NCBI GenBank assembly: GCA_038831005.1
Contig: JAWBKZ010000005.1
Coordinates: 216,146 to 257,268 of the forward strand
Direction: 5' to 3'
Source: Ignisphaera sp.
GTDB lineage: Archaea; Thermoproteota; Thermoprotei_A; Sulfolobales; Ignisphaeraceae
DNA length: 41,123 bases
A program made the translations under genes and the position numbers. Shown piece after piece: positions 25,560-35,220 of this stretch. The first letter of the stretch is position 1. Every line of letters starts with the position of its first letter. The notes beneath the pieces were generated by a model, which had not been told where the DNA came from, ran no database searches, and worked only from the letters and a program-made list of their open reading frames with translations.

Positions 25560-26237
25560 TCAGCGCAATTCTCTTCTATCATCAACACCACTCAAATGCG
25601 GTGGAGGCTCATCATCTAGTCTAAGTCTCTTGAATTCAGCTAATATTTGTTTAATTTCATCACACTTAGGTTGACCTGATGCTGTTGGTGTAGATATGTA
25701 ACAGTACAGGAGTTTAGAGCCAAGTAAAGCAAAAGCAATCCTCTCAATAGGACTTGAACCTATAGGCATGACAGCTACATTATTACTCAATTCGAGAAGC
25801 TCCATCAGGAAGGTTCTATAGCCGGGAAAAGGTTTCGTAGCTACTTTAACTACAAATGCTTTATCTATAAAGCTTTCAACGTCTTTCTTAACAGATTTAA
25901 GGTCAATGCTGTATGGATTCAATATATGTATAGATACTATTTTGTTCCTATAGTCAACACCATATTTCTTAACAAACCTCATTTCAACATCATACATTAT
26001 CCCAAGCTCTACAAGTTTGTTAAGTAGAGATAATTTAATTTCATCGCTATGCTTCTTAACACCACCCTCCTGAACATCTCTAAGTGTCACAATGATTTTT
26101 GAATTCTTGATTAATGAATAGTTTATTGATAGAGGATCATCGCTATAGTCAACCCTAAGTTCGATAAAATCTACATCAGTACAACAGCTATATACCTTCA
26201 GTACATCATCAGCATATCTCACAGGAATAGAAGCCAC
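25560..26237 (-). CDS. aroD: 3-dehydroquinate dehydratase, type I
   Basis: Dehydrates 3-dehydroquinate through a Schiff base. 225 aa. Active-site candidates are the His in VSIHIL and Lys in VVKVATKP, with PIGSSPIERIAFALLGSKLLYCYISTPTASGQ forming the usual C-terminal barrel end. Start GTG 26237 has GAGG at a good distance; however, it begins at ASIPV and so cuts the first barrel strand short. A CTG at 26252 (M-R-L-Q-L-V-A-S-I-P), 5 nt after AGGTGAT, would restore that strand and is worth noting. Last gene of the aromatic operon, 25 nt after aroA. Confidence 0.92.
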   Translation of the reverse strand: MASIPVRYADDVLKVYSCCTDVDFIELRVDYSDDPLSINYSLIKNSKIIVTLRDVQEGGVKKHSDEIKLSLLNKLVELGIMYDVEMRFVKKYGVDYRNKIVSIHILNPYSIDLKSVKKDVESFIDKAFVVKVATKPFPGYRTFLMELLELSNNVAVMPIGSSPIERIAFALLGSKLLYCYISTPTASGQPKCDEIKQILAEFKRLRLDDEPPPHLSGVDDRRELR

Positions 26238-26262
26238 AAGCTGTAGCCTCAGTATGGATCAC

Positions 26263-27510
26263 CTAAATAATCTCTATTTTTCCTCCTAGTTTCACTATAT
26301 CGTTCCAAAAGTTTGGATTACTCTTCTCAACGCATTCAGCTCTATCTATTACTCCACCAACTCTTAATGCTATTGGTGTTGCCATCATAGCTATCCTGTG
26401 ATCATTAGGACACACTACTTTACCACTTACAGGTTTACTTCCATGTATTCTTATTCTCTTGTAATCAGTATACACCTCTATACCAAAACTTTTAAGGACC
26501 TTAACAATCTCAGTTACTCTATCGCTTTCTTTTATCCGTAGTCTCGAAACATTCTCTATGTTTGTGATTCCATCAGCTATGGAAGCTAAAGGAACTATGG
26601 ATAGAGCCATGTCCGGTGAATCCTCTACATCTATATCAATACCTCTATAACCTTTATGACTTTCAGAAGCCTCAGCAATCCACACACCATCTATGTATAT
26701 GCTTTGAGCTCCCATTGCCTCATATACATCAACTATAGTATGGTCTCCCACATACTCTTCCGGTTGTGGAAGATTCCTTACCTCTATACGTCCATTAGTA
26801 AGAAGTGCTGAAGATACGTAAAATGATGCTAACAGATAGTCTCCAGGTACCTTACCTGTATATCCAGATACTCTATCCTTTACATCAATCTCTATCCTAT
26901 TGCTATACACATTTACATCTACACCAATCTTCTTGAGTATTGATGCTGTTAGATTTATGTAGCTCTTAGAGACTATGGGAGGTGTTATCTTTATTGTACC
27001 CCCACCAGCTATAGCAAAAGCTATCATGAATCCAGACACATATTGACTACTTTCGTATCCAGGTATCTCAATGTATGTATCTCTTAACTTTCCCTCTATA
27101 GTTAGCGGTAGACTTCTTGACGAGAATTTAATTCCTTTATCCTCTAAACTTTCTATAATTGCTTTTAAAGGTCTCCTACGTAGAGACTCATCACCATCAA
27201 TCGTTATCTTACCACCCACAATCAATGCAATAGGTATGAACATCCTCAAGGTTGTGGCTGATCCACGTAAATATAGATAGTCTTTAACTATTTTAAGCTC
27301 CTCACCCTTCTTTACAAACTTGCCACCAGTATACTCTATACCTAATACCTTAACAGCTTCTATAGCATCTTCAACATCATTCGATAAAGCAAGATCGTAG
27401 AGTTCTATAGGTGCTATCGTTGAGCAAAATATGTATCTAATTGCATAACTCTTCGATTGAGGAGCATCTATGGTGCCAGAGATTCTCGAAGGTGATACTA
27501 TTACCTTCAT
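26263..27510 (-). CDS. aroA: 3-phosphoshikimate 1-carboxyvinyltransferase (EPSP synthase)
   Basis: Joins shikimate-3-phosphate and PEP. 415 aa. Clear family segments are ISGTIDAPQSKSYAIRYIF at the N-terminus (PEP/shikimate contacts), LRGSATTLRMFIPIA, GYESSQYVSGFMIAFA and VEDSPDMALSIVPLA with the catalytic Asp, then RLRIKESDRVTEIVKVL and CPNDHRIAMMATPIALR near the C-terminus. The start overlaps aroK by 4 nt (ATGA). Confidence 0.96.
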   Translation of the reverse strand: MKVIVSPSRISGTIDAPQSKSYAIRYIFCSTIAPIELYDLALSNDVEDAIEAVKVLGIEYTGGKFVKKGEELKIVKDYLYLRGSATTLRMFIPIALIVGGKITIDGDESLRRRPLKAIIESLEDKGIKFSSRSLPLTIEGKLRDTYIEIPGYESSQYVSGFMIAFAIAGGGTIKITPPIVSKSYINLTASILKKIGVDVNVYSNRIEIDVKDRVSGYTGKVPGDYLLASFYVSSALLTNGRIEVRNLPQPEEYVGDHTIVDVYEAMGAQSIYIDGVWIAEASESHKGYRGIDIDVEDSPDMALSIVPLASIADGITNIENVSRLRIKESDRVTEIVKVLKSFGIEVYTDYKRIRIHGSKPVSGKVVCPNDHRIAMMATPIALRVGGVIDRAECVEKSNPNFWNDIVKLGGKIEII

Positions 27511-28301
27511 GTACCTCCTACACCAACTATGTCAACGACCTTGATCGTATCTACATAACGTTTGAATAAATCGATAAAATATTGTTCATCACCCTTTCTA
27601 CAGAGAGCAAACATAGATGGTCCATTACCGCTAATACCTGCAGCAAGTGCTCCCCTCCCAATAGCTTCTCTTATTGGCTCTTCATCATATCCAAGGATTC
27701 TTGCTACAGCGATACCATTGAGCTTTATCGCCTCTAGAATATTTCCTTCAAAAGCTTTATCAAATATTTCATAGAATACATGAGAATATCTACGCATAAT
27801 ATTCGCATCAATTCTCTTCTCTCTATACCCCTTAATGGCTAGTACAACAGATAGATCAAGTTTTGGATCAAATACTCTAAGTATCTTCATATTCAGATTA
27901 TCTGTCAGTACAGCTCCACCATAATAAGCTGCTGCAGCATCATCAAGTGCACCTGTTATAGAGGCTCCAGCTTGAATAGATAATTCAGCGGCTAATCTTG
28001 GTATTGATTTCTCATATATTCCATATTTTTCTGTAATAGCTCTTATAATTGAAACAGCTACAGCACTACTACTCTTTAGACCACTCATTGGGGGAATTTC
28101 TGAAGATATCTCTACTTCGAATAATGGTAGAGAGTACTTTCTAACGAAATATTGAACTATTGTTTCAACGAGTTTTGAAGTGTATCTACAAGGCTCTTTA
28201 CATGTCTTTATAGCGCTATGCACCCTCAGGTTTACAGCCATGGTTCCTCCAAACCAAGAAGGAATTGCATTAATTATTGATATTCCTCCGAAGGCCTGCA
28301 T
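27507..28301 (-). CDS. aroK: Archaeal (GHMP-type) shikimate kinase
   Basis: Phosphorylates shikimate; archaea use a GHMP kinase for this instead of the P-loop bacterial AroK. Motifs are [19 protein letters not shown] (N-terminal), [21 protein letters not shown] (ATP-binding) and [17 protein letters not shown]-like [19 protein letters not shown] near the C-terminus. Start ATG 28301 gives 264 aa and has AGGT upstream at about 10 nt; ATG 28322 would add seven residues and overlap aroC further. It lies between aroC and aroA, the usual archaeal neighbours. Relatives such as homoserine kinase are excluded by context and by the existing thrB. Confidence 0.93.
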   Translation of the reverse strand: MQAFGGISIINAIPSWFGGTMAVNLRVHSAIKTCKEPCRYTSKLVETIVQYFVRKYSLPLFEVEISSEIPPMSGLKSSSAVAVSIIRAITEKYGIYEKSIPRLAAELSIQAGASITGALDDAAAAYYGGAVLTDNLNMKILRVFDPKLDLSVVLAIKGYREKRIDANIMRRYSHVFYEIFDKAFEGNILEAIKLNGIAVARILGYDEEPIREAIGRGALAAGISGNGPSMFALCRKGDEQYFIDLFKRYVDTIKVVDIVGVGGT

Positions 28302-29446
28302 AGAGATTTGTACCTCTCCCATCTCTCTTGTATAGTTTCTACATCTCTATCTGAAAGCCTTACAGCAGGTATAACATTAGCTCTAATACTATGATCTACT
28401 AACGTTATTGCCACCATTGCCTCAACAACAGCTACACCCCTAATGGCTATACATGGATCATGTCTACCACGAATAGAAACTGTTTTCTCTTCAAAAGATC
28501 TTATATCCACAGTTTTCTGTGGAAACCTTATAGATGATGTTGGTTTGAAAGCACATCTAATAACTATCTCTTCACCAGTTGTTATACCCCCTAGTATACC
28601 GCCAGCATAATTGTATCTCCACCGAATACTGCCATTCTCTACGAATACCTCGTCTGCTACCTCGCTACCTCTCTTCTTTGCATAGTTAAATCCAAGACCA
28701 TATTCGAAACCAGTAACACCAGGTATAGACATTACAGATTTCGCTAAATCAGCTTTAATCTTATCGAAAACCGGTTCACCTAAACCCGCAGGTGGATTAA
28801 ACACATGCACCTCTACGACTCCGCCATAGCTATCACCATCATTAATTGCATTGCGTAATATTTCAGCAAACTTAGATTCGGTTTCGGGTTTACATGCTCT
28901 TAACGGACTACATCTAGCGTAAACAAGGTCTCTGAAACTTATTTTGTCTTCGACAGAGATAGTGCCTATCGACTTAATGCATCCTAGAACTAGCGTATTG
29001 CTCGACATGAGGAGTTTCTTGGCCAATGCTCCAGCTATTACACGAGCAACTGTTTCCCTACCACTAGCTCTTCCACCACCTCTGTAATCCCAATTCTCAT
29101 AACCATACTTAATGATATAGGGGATATCAGCGTGATTAGGTCTTGGGGTGTACTTGATCTCTTCGTAGTAACTCGAGTCTACATCTATATTCCTCACAAT
29201 AACAGTTATTGGTGCACCCGTAGTCTTGCCATTGAATATACCACTAATGATCTCTACCCGATCTAGTTCCCTTCTAGGTGATGTAAACGCTTTCCCTGGT
29301 CTCCTCAATCTAAGCTCGATTTCTATATCATCTGTACTGATAGGTAATCCAGCTGGAACACCATCAATTACAACCCCTACAGTAGGTCCATGACTTTCCC
29401 CAAATGTTGTTACCTTGAAGAATCTACCAAACGAGTTTCCTGGCAT
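28274..29446 (-). CDS. aroC: Chorismate synthase
   Basis: Removes phosphate from EPSP with reduced FMN to give chorismate. 390 aa, normal length. Family signatures: [31 protein letters not shown] at the N-terminus (contains the catalytic His), [57 protein letters not shown], and [20 protein letters not shown] at the C-terminus. Start ATG 29446 overlaps aroE by 23 nt and its end overlaps aroK. Confidence 0.97.
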   Translation of the reverse strand: MPGNSFGRFFKVTTFGESHGPTVGVVIDGVPAGLPISTDDIEIELRLRRPGKAFTSPRRELDRVEIISGIFNGKTTGAPITVIVRNIDVDSSYYEEIKYTPRPNHADIPYIIKYGYENWDYRGGGRASGRETVARVIAGALAKKLLMSSNTLVLGCIKSIGTISVEDKISFRDLVYARCSPLRACKPETESKFAEILRNAINDGDSYGGVVEVHVFNPPAGLGEPVFDKIKADLAKSVMSIPGVTGFEYGLGFNYAKKRGSEVADEVFVENGSIRWRYNYAGGILGGITTGEEIVIRCAFKPTSSIRFPQKTVDIRSFEEKTVSIRGRHDPCIAIRGVAVVEAMVAITLVDHSIRANVIPAVRLSDRDVETIQERWERYKSLCRPSEEYQ

Positions 29447-30227
29447 ACAGATAACCTATAACCTCTTCATATGGTATCCTTACTTCACCGAACCATATCT
29501 CTTGAGCTTCCAATGCTTGTTTAACTAGGATCTCGAGCCCATTTATCACCTTAATTCCTCTCATTTTAGCTTTAACAACGAGCTGTGTTTCAACAGGTCT
29601 ATACACAAACTCTATAACAACATCTGTATTGAGACATACCTCCGGTACTATTTCCGGATTAGGTGTAGCATTCGCAACAACTCTTGATCTATTCTCACAT
29701 GATTCACCTATTTCAGCATCTACGCCGTATTCCGCGAGGTCTTTAACCAGTTTTTCAGCTCTCGATCTACTTCTATTAATTATCACAATCCTACAGCCCA
29801 GTTTTCCTAAAGCGAAAGCTGCTGCTCTCGCTGCTCCACCAGCACCATAGATATAACATAAATCTCCATCCAGATTGTTCAAATTCTCTTTAACAAGCAC
29901 CTCTATTGCTATATAGTCGGTATTGTATCCAACACCCTTGTGTACGGTATTTACAGCTCCGATAGCTTTAGCTATAGGATCTAAGTCCTCTAGAAACCCT
30001 ATAACCTTCTCTTTATACGGAATCGTTATGTTCAGACCTTCGCATAACTCCATCAAAGCTGGAAATAGATATTGAAAACGTTCTTCCGGAATATCGAAAG
30101 CTAGATACACAGCATTATGTCCCGTCTTTCTAAACACGTAATTGTGTATAGGTGGTGAGAGAGAGTACTGTATGTTTCTGCCTATGACGCCGAATAGTTT
30201 GGTGGAGGCATTTATTATCCAATCCAT
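29424..30227 (-). CDS. aroE: Shikimate dehydrogenase
   Basis: NADPH-dependent reduction of 3-dehydroshikimate. 267 aa. [23 protein letters not shown] gives the shikimate-binding [22 protein letters not shown] has the catalytic Lys; [19 protein letters not shown] the Asp; [20 protein letters not shown] is the Rossmann loop, and [11 protein letters not shown] carries the Arg expected for NADP. Start ATG 30227 overlaps aroB by 13 nt. Followed by aroC with a 23-nt overlap. Confidence 0.96.
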   Translation of the reverse strand: MDWIINASTKLFGVIGRNIQYSLSPPIHNYVFRKTGHNAVYLAFDIPEERFQYLFPALMELCEGLNITIPYKEKVIGFLEDLDPIAKAIGAVNTVHKGVGYNTDYIAIEVLVKENLNNLDGDLCYIYGAGGAARAAAFALGKLGCRIVIINRSRSRAEKLVKDLAEYGVDAEIGESCENRSRVVANATPNPEIVPEVCLNTDVVIEFVYRPVETQLVVKAKMRGIKVINGLEILVKQALEAQEIWFGEVRIPYEEVIGYLYARKLVW

Positions 30228-31279
30228 TTAGTTATACCCTCCTCAATTCTATCTATGGTTATCTCACGTTTAACCCATGTACCTATATCAACTAAAATAG
30301 GCATAGATATGCTGTTACCCCTTCTCTTCTTATCTCTAGCTATAGACTTTATTACCTCACTTATATCAATAGCGATTGATAGATCCTTTATTGAGATTGG
30401 TAAAGAGTATTCTCTCAACACATTTTCTACAAGCTTGACACAGCTATTATTTGTTATTCCTAATTCAGTCCCAAGTACTGTCTCAATAACCATGCCTATT
30501 GCTACAGCTCTACCATGAGATACAGCAAATCCCGATGCAGCTTCAATAGCATGACCAACGGTATGACCGAAATTCAGCACTATTCTTACACCCTTCAATT
30601 CATAGGGATCCTCCTTGACCACATTAAGCTTGTTCAGAATTGCTCTATACACTATGTACTCTACTGCATCATCTCTCCGACTGATAATACCGTCTACATT
30701 ATCCTTTAAATAACTGAATAACGTTTTATCTAGTACAACACCATATTTTATGACTTCGGCTAATCCATTCAAATACTCGTTTTTTGGAAGCGTATCTAGA
30801 AAACCTATATCAGCTATAACTACATATGGTTGATAGAAGGTCCCTATAACGTTTTTGATTTTCCTGAAGTTAACAGCATTTTTACCTCCGATTGCTGCAT
30901 CGACCATACCGAGTAGTGTTGTAGGTATGTTTATAAGCTTCATTCCCCTCATGTATATCGATGTAGCAAAATCTACAACATCAGTAAGGGTTCCTCCACC
31001 AACAGCTATAACATAATCGTTTCTCTGAAAACCTTCTCTATATAGATAATCAATTATATTGATTACTGTATCCAGATCTTTATCTTGTTCACCTCCCTCG
31101 AGGACAAACTCATGTATTTCGTCTCCTAAAACCTCAACAATTCTATCTATACTTATGGACTTCTGTCTGACTATCAGTACCTTACCATTCTTGACTACTT
31201 CTCTTAGATATTTAATTGCATTCCTACCTACAAAAATCTTTGTATCAACACAACATATTCTTTCCTCGATTATCTTCAA
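30215..31279 (-). CDS. aroB: 3-dehydroquinate synthase
   Basis: Cyclises DAHP to 3-dehydroquinate with NAD and a metal. 354 aa. Motifs: VLEGGEQDKDLDTVINIIDYLYREGFQRNDYVIAVGGGTLTDVVDFATSIYMRGMKLINIPTTLLGMVDAAIGGKNAVNF in broken segments (cofactor and substrate), GLAEVIKYGVV, and FGHTVGHAIE with metal His. Overlaps aroF by 4 nt and aroE by 13 nt. The DAHP-using form, not a DHQS-II type, matches the presence of DAHP synthase in the operon. Confidence 0.96.
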   Translation of the reverse strand: MKIIEERICCVDTKIFVGRNAIKYLREVVKNGKVLIVRQKSISIDRIVEVLGDEIHEFVLEGGEQDKDLDTVINIIDYLYREGFQRNDYVIAVGGGTLTDVVDFATSIYMRGMKLINIPTTLLGMVDAAIGGKNAVNFRKIKNVIGTFYQPYVVIADIGFLDTLPKNEYLNGLAEVIKYGVVLDKTLFSYLKDNVDGIISRRDDAVEYIVYRAILNKLNVVKEDPYELKGVRIVLNFGHTVGHAIEAASGFAVSHGRAVAIGMVIETVLGTELGITNNSCVKLVENVLREYSLPISIKDLSIAIDISEVIKSIARDKKRRGNSISMPILVDIGTWVKREITIDRIEEGITKWIG

Positions 31280-32265
31280 ATCGATCTACCTATTGCTTGA
31301 GCCACAGCCTTAATTCCCTCCATAAGATTTTCGAACTCTTTCACAGTCAATTGTTGTTCAGAATCGCTTAACGCCTTACTGGGCTCTGGATGCACTTCTA
31401 CCATAACTACATCAGCTCCTGCTGCTACAGCTGCTAATGTCAGCGCCTCTACGTATTCTCTTTTTCCTGATGGATGACTTGGATCAGCTGCTACTGGCAA
31501 GTGTGACGTCTTTTTTGCTACAACCATACCAGCTATATCGAAAGTGAACCTAGTTGTACTCTCAAAAGTTCTTATACCTCTTTCACAAAGCACAACTTGT
31601 CCATTTCCTTCTAACAAAATGTATTCAGCCGATAGTAACCATTCTTCGACAGTCATACCGAAACCTCTCTTAAGCAGTACTGGTTTACGGCTTTTACCAA
31701 CTTCTTTCAATAATGGATAGTTCTGAGCATTTCTCGCCCCTATCTGAAGCACATCAACATATTCGCTAACCGTATACACATCTCTTGGATCCATAACCTC
31801 AGAAACTATCGGTATACCAACAACATCCTTGACCTTCTTTAGTATATTTAACCCCTCTAAACCCAATCCCTGAAACGTATATGGACTTGTTCGAGGCTTA
31901 AACGCCCCACCCCTAATTAGTGAGGCTCCAGCTCTCTTAACGGCTCTAGCCACTTCAATCATTTGCTCCTCATTCTCTACAGCACAAGGACCAGCTATGA
32001 TAACTATCTTTCTGCTACCAATCTCGATGCCATCGATATTAAAGATCGTTTTCTCTCTCCACTCATTAGATGTTAGAGGAAACTTATATCTAGACCTTAT
32101 TTTTAGTTCAACATCTTCATCAATGACATCTTCAACAAGTTTATCAGGCCAAGCGATCACGATTCTTCTACCATAGAGATCTACAACTCTATATGACGCA
32201 GATCTTGATCTGATGCTCTCTACAATTTTTGACTCATCTCTATTCGGTTTCAATATGAACATCAT
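31276..32265 (-). CDS. aroF: 3-deoxy-7-phosphoheptulonate (DAHP) synthase, type I-beta
   Basis: Condenses PEP and erythrose-4-phosphate. 329 aa: an N-terminal ferredoxin-like domain of about 75 residues (possible feedback domain), then the barrel with IIAGPCAVENEEQMIEVARAVKRAGASLIRGGAFKPRTSPYTFQGLG in segments, QIGARNAQNYPLLKEVG, LLKRG, and ADPSHPSGKREYV. The combination is the type I-beta form also known from Thermotoga and Aeropyrum-like organisms. ATG 32265 overlaps the tyrA stop (ATGA); the second ATG directly after is equally possible. It precedes aroB, next in the pathway. Confidence 0.95.
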   Translation of the reverse strand: MMFILKPNRDESKIVESIRSRSASYRVVDLYGRRIVIAWPDKLVEDVIDEDVELKIRSRYKFPLTSNEWREKTIFNIDGIEIGSRKIVIIAGPCAVENEEQMIEVARAVKRAGASLIRGGAFKPRTSPYTFQGLGLEGLNILKKVKDVVGIPIVSEVMDPRDVYTVSEYVDVLQIGARNAQNYPLLKEVGKSRKPVLLKRGFGMTVEEWLLSAEYILLEGNGQVVLCERGIRTFESTTRFTFDIAGMVVAKKTSHLPVAADPSHPSGKREYVEALTLAAVAAGADVVMVEVHPEPSKALSDSEQQLTVKEFENLMEGIKAVAQAIGRSI

Positions 32266-33320
32266 ATCCTACCACCTAATCTTTCGACAATTTTTCGAAA
32301 AAGCACAAAGATTTTTTCATGAACAAGAGGAGAAAAACTGTTATTCTTCTGAATCTCGTAGACAACGTCCTTTATTTCATTAAGCCTTATGCTTATGGCA
32401 GTAAGTTCCCTAAATGTTGGTGTTGAAAGCTTTAGCGGATCTATACCAAGTTCTTTCGATAGTTCTTCTACACCTAATTGAAACAATAGTATAAGCATAT
32501 GAGTTAAAACTTGAACTACTGCCATGGCCTTCTCGTGCTCTTCGTAGCTCACTACAACAGGGTCTAGACCTACACACCTCCAGAAATCAACAACATCTTC
32601 TAGAACATCTTTCCCTGATCCTGATGGTATTACTGCTATCTTCTGACCATATGCTGATGTAGATGGACCGAAAAGCGGATGTGTAGACACATATGCAAAT
32701 CCATATACATGTGAGAGCTTCTCGACATATTCGTATACCAAGTTTTTTGATGAGAGTATATCCATTACGATTTTACCAGACATATGCCTGGCGATAATGT
32801 CTACAAAACCATCTAGATAAGCTTGTAGTGAAAGTGCTAAAATTATGTGATTACATGTTGTTAATGCTTTCTCGAGCTCTATAGCGCTACAGCCCAACTC
32901 TCTCGCTACAGTCTTGGCTTTATCAATATCTCTCCCAGTGATAACGACCTCGAATCCTCTACGTATAATCTGTGAACCAAGTGCCTTCCCCATCTTACCG
33001 TAACCAACAATAGCTACACGAGCTCCATAAACGCTTCTACATCCATCAATAGATTTAATCACATCTAATTGCAATTTCTTCGAATGCTTCAAGATCTCCT
33101 CAAGTATTTGTTCCACAAGGTCCGGTGGAACTCCATATGTTGCTGCAAGTTTTCTCCACTTTATTGATAGATCTATTTCCCTTGCTTCATCATTGATGCT
33201 CAAACCATAGCTACGTTTATGCTCAGCTATACTCTTAACTAATTCCAGTCTCCTAGACAGCAACTCGATTATCTGTCTATCTATATCATCTATCTTCTTC
33301 CTAATTTCGGCTATGTCCAT
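32262..33320 (-). CDS. tyrA: Chorismate mutase / prephenate dehydrogenase fusion
   Basis: Bifunctional enzyme from chorismate to 4-hydroxyphenylpyruvate. Residues 1-90 form an AroQ-type mutase (IRKKIDDIDRQIIELLSRRLELVKSIAEHKR with catalytic Arg and Lys); from about 98 comes a Rossmann fold VAIVGYGKMGKALGSQIIRRGF followed by STHPLFGPSTSAYGQKIAVIPSG, the prephenate dehydrogenase region. 352 aa from ATG 33320, which has AGGTTCT 5 nt upstream; ATG 33347 lies deeper in tktC. No pheA (prephenate dehydratase) lies in the window, so the operon reaches tyrosine only. Overlaps aroF by 4 nt. Confidence 0.94.
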   Translation of the reverse strand: MDIAEIRKKIDDIDRQIIELLSRRLELVKSIAEHKRSYGLSINDEAREIDLSIKWRKLAATYGVPPDLVEQILEEILKHSKKLQLDVIKSIDGCRSVYGARVAIVGYGKMGKALGSQIIRRGFEVVITGRDIDKAKTVARELGCSAIELEKALTTCNHIILALSLQAYLDGFVDIIARHMSGKIVMDILSSKNLVYEYVEKLSHVYGFAYVSTHPLFGPSTSAYGQKIAVIPSGSGKDVLEDVVDFWRCVGLDPVVVSYEEHEKAMAVVQVLTHMLILLFQLGVEELSKELGIDPLKLSTPTFRELTAISIRLNEIKDVVYEIQKNNSFSPLVHEKIFVLFRKIVERLGGRI

Positions 33321-34254
33321 GATTAAGAACCTCACGGCATTTCTCAATAATTGCTCTCGAACTAAGGTGGAAGTACTCCCACAGCTCTTTCACACTTCTA
33401 CCTGATCTTCCATAACTTTTTGCACCCACAATTCTCATAGGGACTGGATATTTTTGAACAAGAACTTCGGCAATAGCACTTCCGAGACCACCATACACCA
33501 TATGCTCTTCAACTACAACTATACGCCCCGTCCTACGCGCATATCTTTCTATAAGCTCGATATCAAGAGGTTTAACCGAGATCATGTTTATAACAGCTAC
33601 ATTAATACCTTCACGCATCAATTCTTCTGCTGCTATAAGAGCTTCATAAAGTATGGGACCTGCACCAACTATCGTTACATCATGTCCTTCTTTAAGTATG
33701 TATCCTTTACCAAGCTCAAAAACATAGTCATGATCAGCTGATACCGGTGGCGAGTAATCTCTGCCAACCCTGTAGTATAAGGGTCCATAAACATTTTTGA
33801 TTACATGAGGAAGACTTCTCTCAACATCATACGTATCTGCAGGTACAACTATCTTCATGTTAGGTAATACCCTCATCAAAGCCACATCCTCTAGTGATTG
33901 ATGACTAGAGCCATCAGCATGATCACTATATCCTGCATGTGTTCCTATGATCTTAATATTGAGATTCATCCTATCTACACTATTTCTTATTTGTTCCCAA
34001 GCTCGCATCAAGAACATCGAGAAAGCTATAACTACTGGTTTAGCACCTGCGGAAGCGAGTCCTGCTGCAAACGATAACATATGTTGTTCAGATATACCCA
34101 CATTGAAGTATCTATCCGGAAATCTTTTACCGAATAGGTGAGCTCTGGTTGGTTTTCCTACATCTGCTGTGACAACCACTAGATCCTCTAATTCTTCACC
34201 TAATGTCTCTAGAATGTAACCTACAGTATCCCTGAAGGATTTCAATTCCTGCAT
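33301..34254 (-). CDS. Transketolase, C-terminal subunit
   Basis: Pyrimidine-binding and C-terminal domains of a split transketolase, 317 aa. FRDTVGYILETLGEELEDLVVVTADVGKP, FNVGISEQHMLSFAAGLASAG (catalytic Glu in ISEQ), GTHAGYSDHADGSSHQSLEDVALMRVLPNM and NMISVKPLD/VVVEEHMVYGGLGSAIAEVL are the family landmarks. It pairs with the N-terminal subunit gene 20 nt upstream. In organisms without an oxidative pentose-phosphate path it makes erythrose-4-phosphate for DAHP synthase, which fits its place in the aromatic operon. Overlaps tyrA by 20 nt. Confidence 0.93.
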   Translation of the reverse strand: MQELKSFRDTVGYILETLGEELEDLVVVTADVGKPTRAHLFGKRFPDRYFNVGISEQHMLSFAAGLASAGAKPVVIAFSMFLMRAWEQIRNSVDRMNLNIKIIGTHAGYSDHADGSSHQSLEDVALMRVLPNMKIVVPADTYDVERSLPHVIKNVYGPLYYRVGRDYSPPVSADHDYVFELGKGYILKEGHDVTIVGAGPILYEALIAAEELMREGINVAVINMISVKPLDIELIERYARRTGRIVVVEEHMVYGGLGSAIAEVLVQKYPVPMRIVGAKSYGRSGRSVKELWEYFHLSSRAIIEKCREVLNHGHSRN

Positions 34255-34274
34255 ATCTTTGAAACCCTTTTTGA

Positions 34275-35078
34275 TCAGCTTTTGTTCATCTCTTTTGCTA
34301 CATCACCATTGTTTGTATTGTTTCTACAGTTTTCTTTAATTGTTTTTGCAAATATTACTGTAGGTCTATCTGATTCTAGTGCCTCTTCTACAGCTAATAT
34401 GATGCTTGATATGCTATGACCATCACACCATAGAACCTTCCAGCCTACCATCCTCCATATGAAGGGCATGTAGCTTTTGGGTTTGACATCCTCTGTGTTC
34501 CCATCAAGTTGACATTCATTGAAATCAACTATAACTATCAGGTTGTTAAGCTTCAGCAGAGGTGCATTCGTAATAGCCTCCCATACTTGACCTTCATCTT
34601 GTTCGCCATCACCTAGGATTACAAACACTCTTCCTTTTCCTCCACACCGCTTAATCCATGCTGCTACACCTATACCGAAACTGATTCCCTGTCCTAAACT
34701 ACCTGTAGACATATCTACTCCAGGTATCGATATATCTGGATGGTTTTGGAGAATAGAGTTAACGCTATTTATTTTGAATAACTCATTTCTATCTATTACA
34801 CCAATTTCTGAAAGTATTGCATAGAGAGCTGGTGCTGCATGACCCTTACTCAGAATTAGCCAATCCTTATCAAGCTTGATTGGACTATTCCTAAGGAATC
34901 TTGTGGCTATTGTAGCTATTATGTCGAGTGAACTCAATGAAGATTCTAGATGAATGTGTTTTTCCTGTTGGCTTACCAGAAGAAGGGTTTTTCGAGCATT
35001 CTCTGCTATTTCCTTTATCTGGTTTATGCTATTGGATATGTTCTCTAATATTGGAGCTGCATCTCCCTTCACCCACAA
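34275..35078 (-). CDS. Transketolase, N-terminal (TPP-binding) subunit
   Basis: Thiamine-diphosphate domain of the split transketolase, 267 aa. LILSKGHAAPALYAILSEIG, NHPDISIPGVDMSTGSLGQGISFGIGVAAW, and the metal/TPP motif VILGDGEQDEGQVWEAITNAPLLKLNNLIVIVDFNECQLDG in segments. Start TTG 35078 has no close Shine-Dalgarno; GTG 35072 is another option. The tail after VIFAKTIKENC is short and hydrophilic. First gene of the ten-gene aromatic operon, divergent from the leuC-like gene. Confidence 0.9.
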   Translation of the reverse strand: MWVKGDAAPILENISNSINQIKEIAENARKTLLLVSQQEKHIHLESSLSSLDIIATIATRFLRNSPIKLDKDWLILSKGHAAPALYAILSEIGVIDRNELFKINSVNSILQNHPDISIPGVDMSTGSLGQGISFGIGVAAWIKRCGGKGRVFVILGDGEQDEGQVWEAITNAPLLKLNNLIVIVDFNECQLDGNTEDVKPKSYMPFIWRMVGWKVLWCDGHSISSIILAVEEALESDRPTVIFAKTIKENCRNNTNNGDVAKEMNKS

Positions 35079-35138
35079 AATTCCATCTAGCCCACCATAT
35101 TGTAACAGGATTCAGCTGACCATACATCTATTCTAGAG

Positions 35139-35150
35139 GGTATATATAAA
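35139..35150 (-). promoter_or_regulatory. TATA box of the aromatic operon
   Basis: TTTATATATACC on the minus strand, about 60 nt upstream of the transketolase start, predicts transcription from near 35120. It is the only clear promoter for the ten minus-strand genes down to aroD. Confidence 0.5.
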
Positions 35151-35193
35151 GTTTGTGTTTACATGGTACATACAAATTTATTCAGCTTAGAAT

Positions 35194-35204
35194 GATTTAA
35201 ATTT
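35194..35204 (+). promoter_or_regulatory. TATA box of the leuC-leuD pair
   Basis: GATTTAAATTT is centred about 23 nt before ATG 35221, and no Shine-Dalgarno is visible, so the mRNA is probably leaderless. Confidence 0.5.
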
Positions 35205-35220
35205 CCTGTACCCTAACAAA

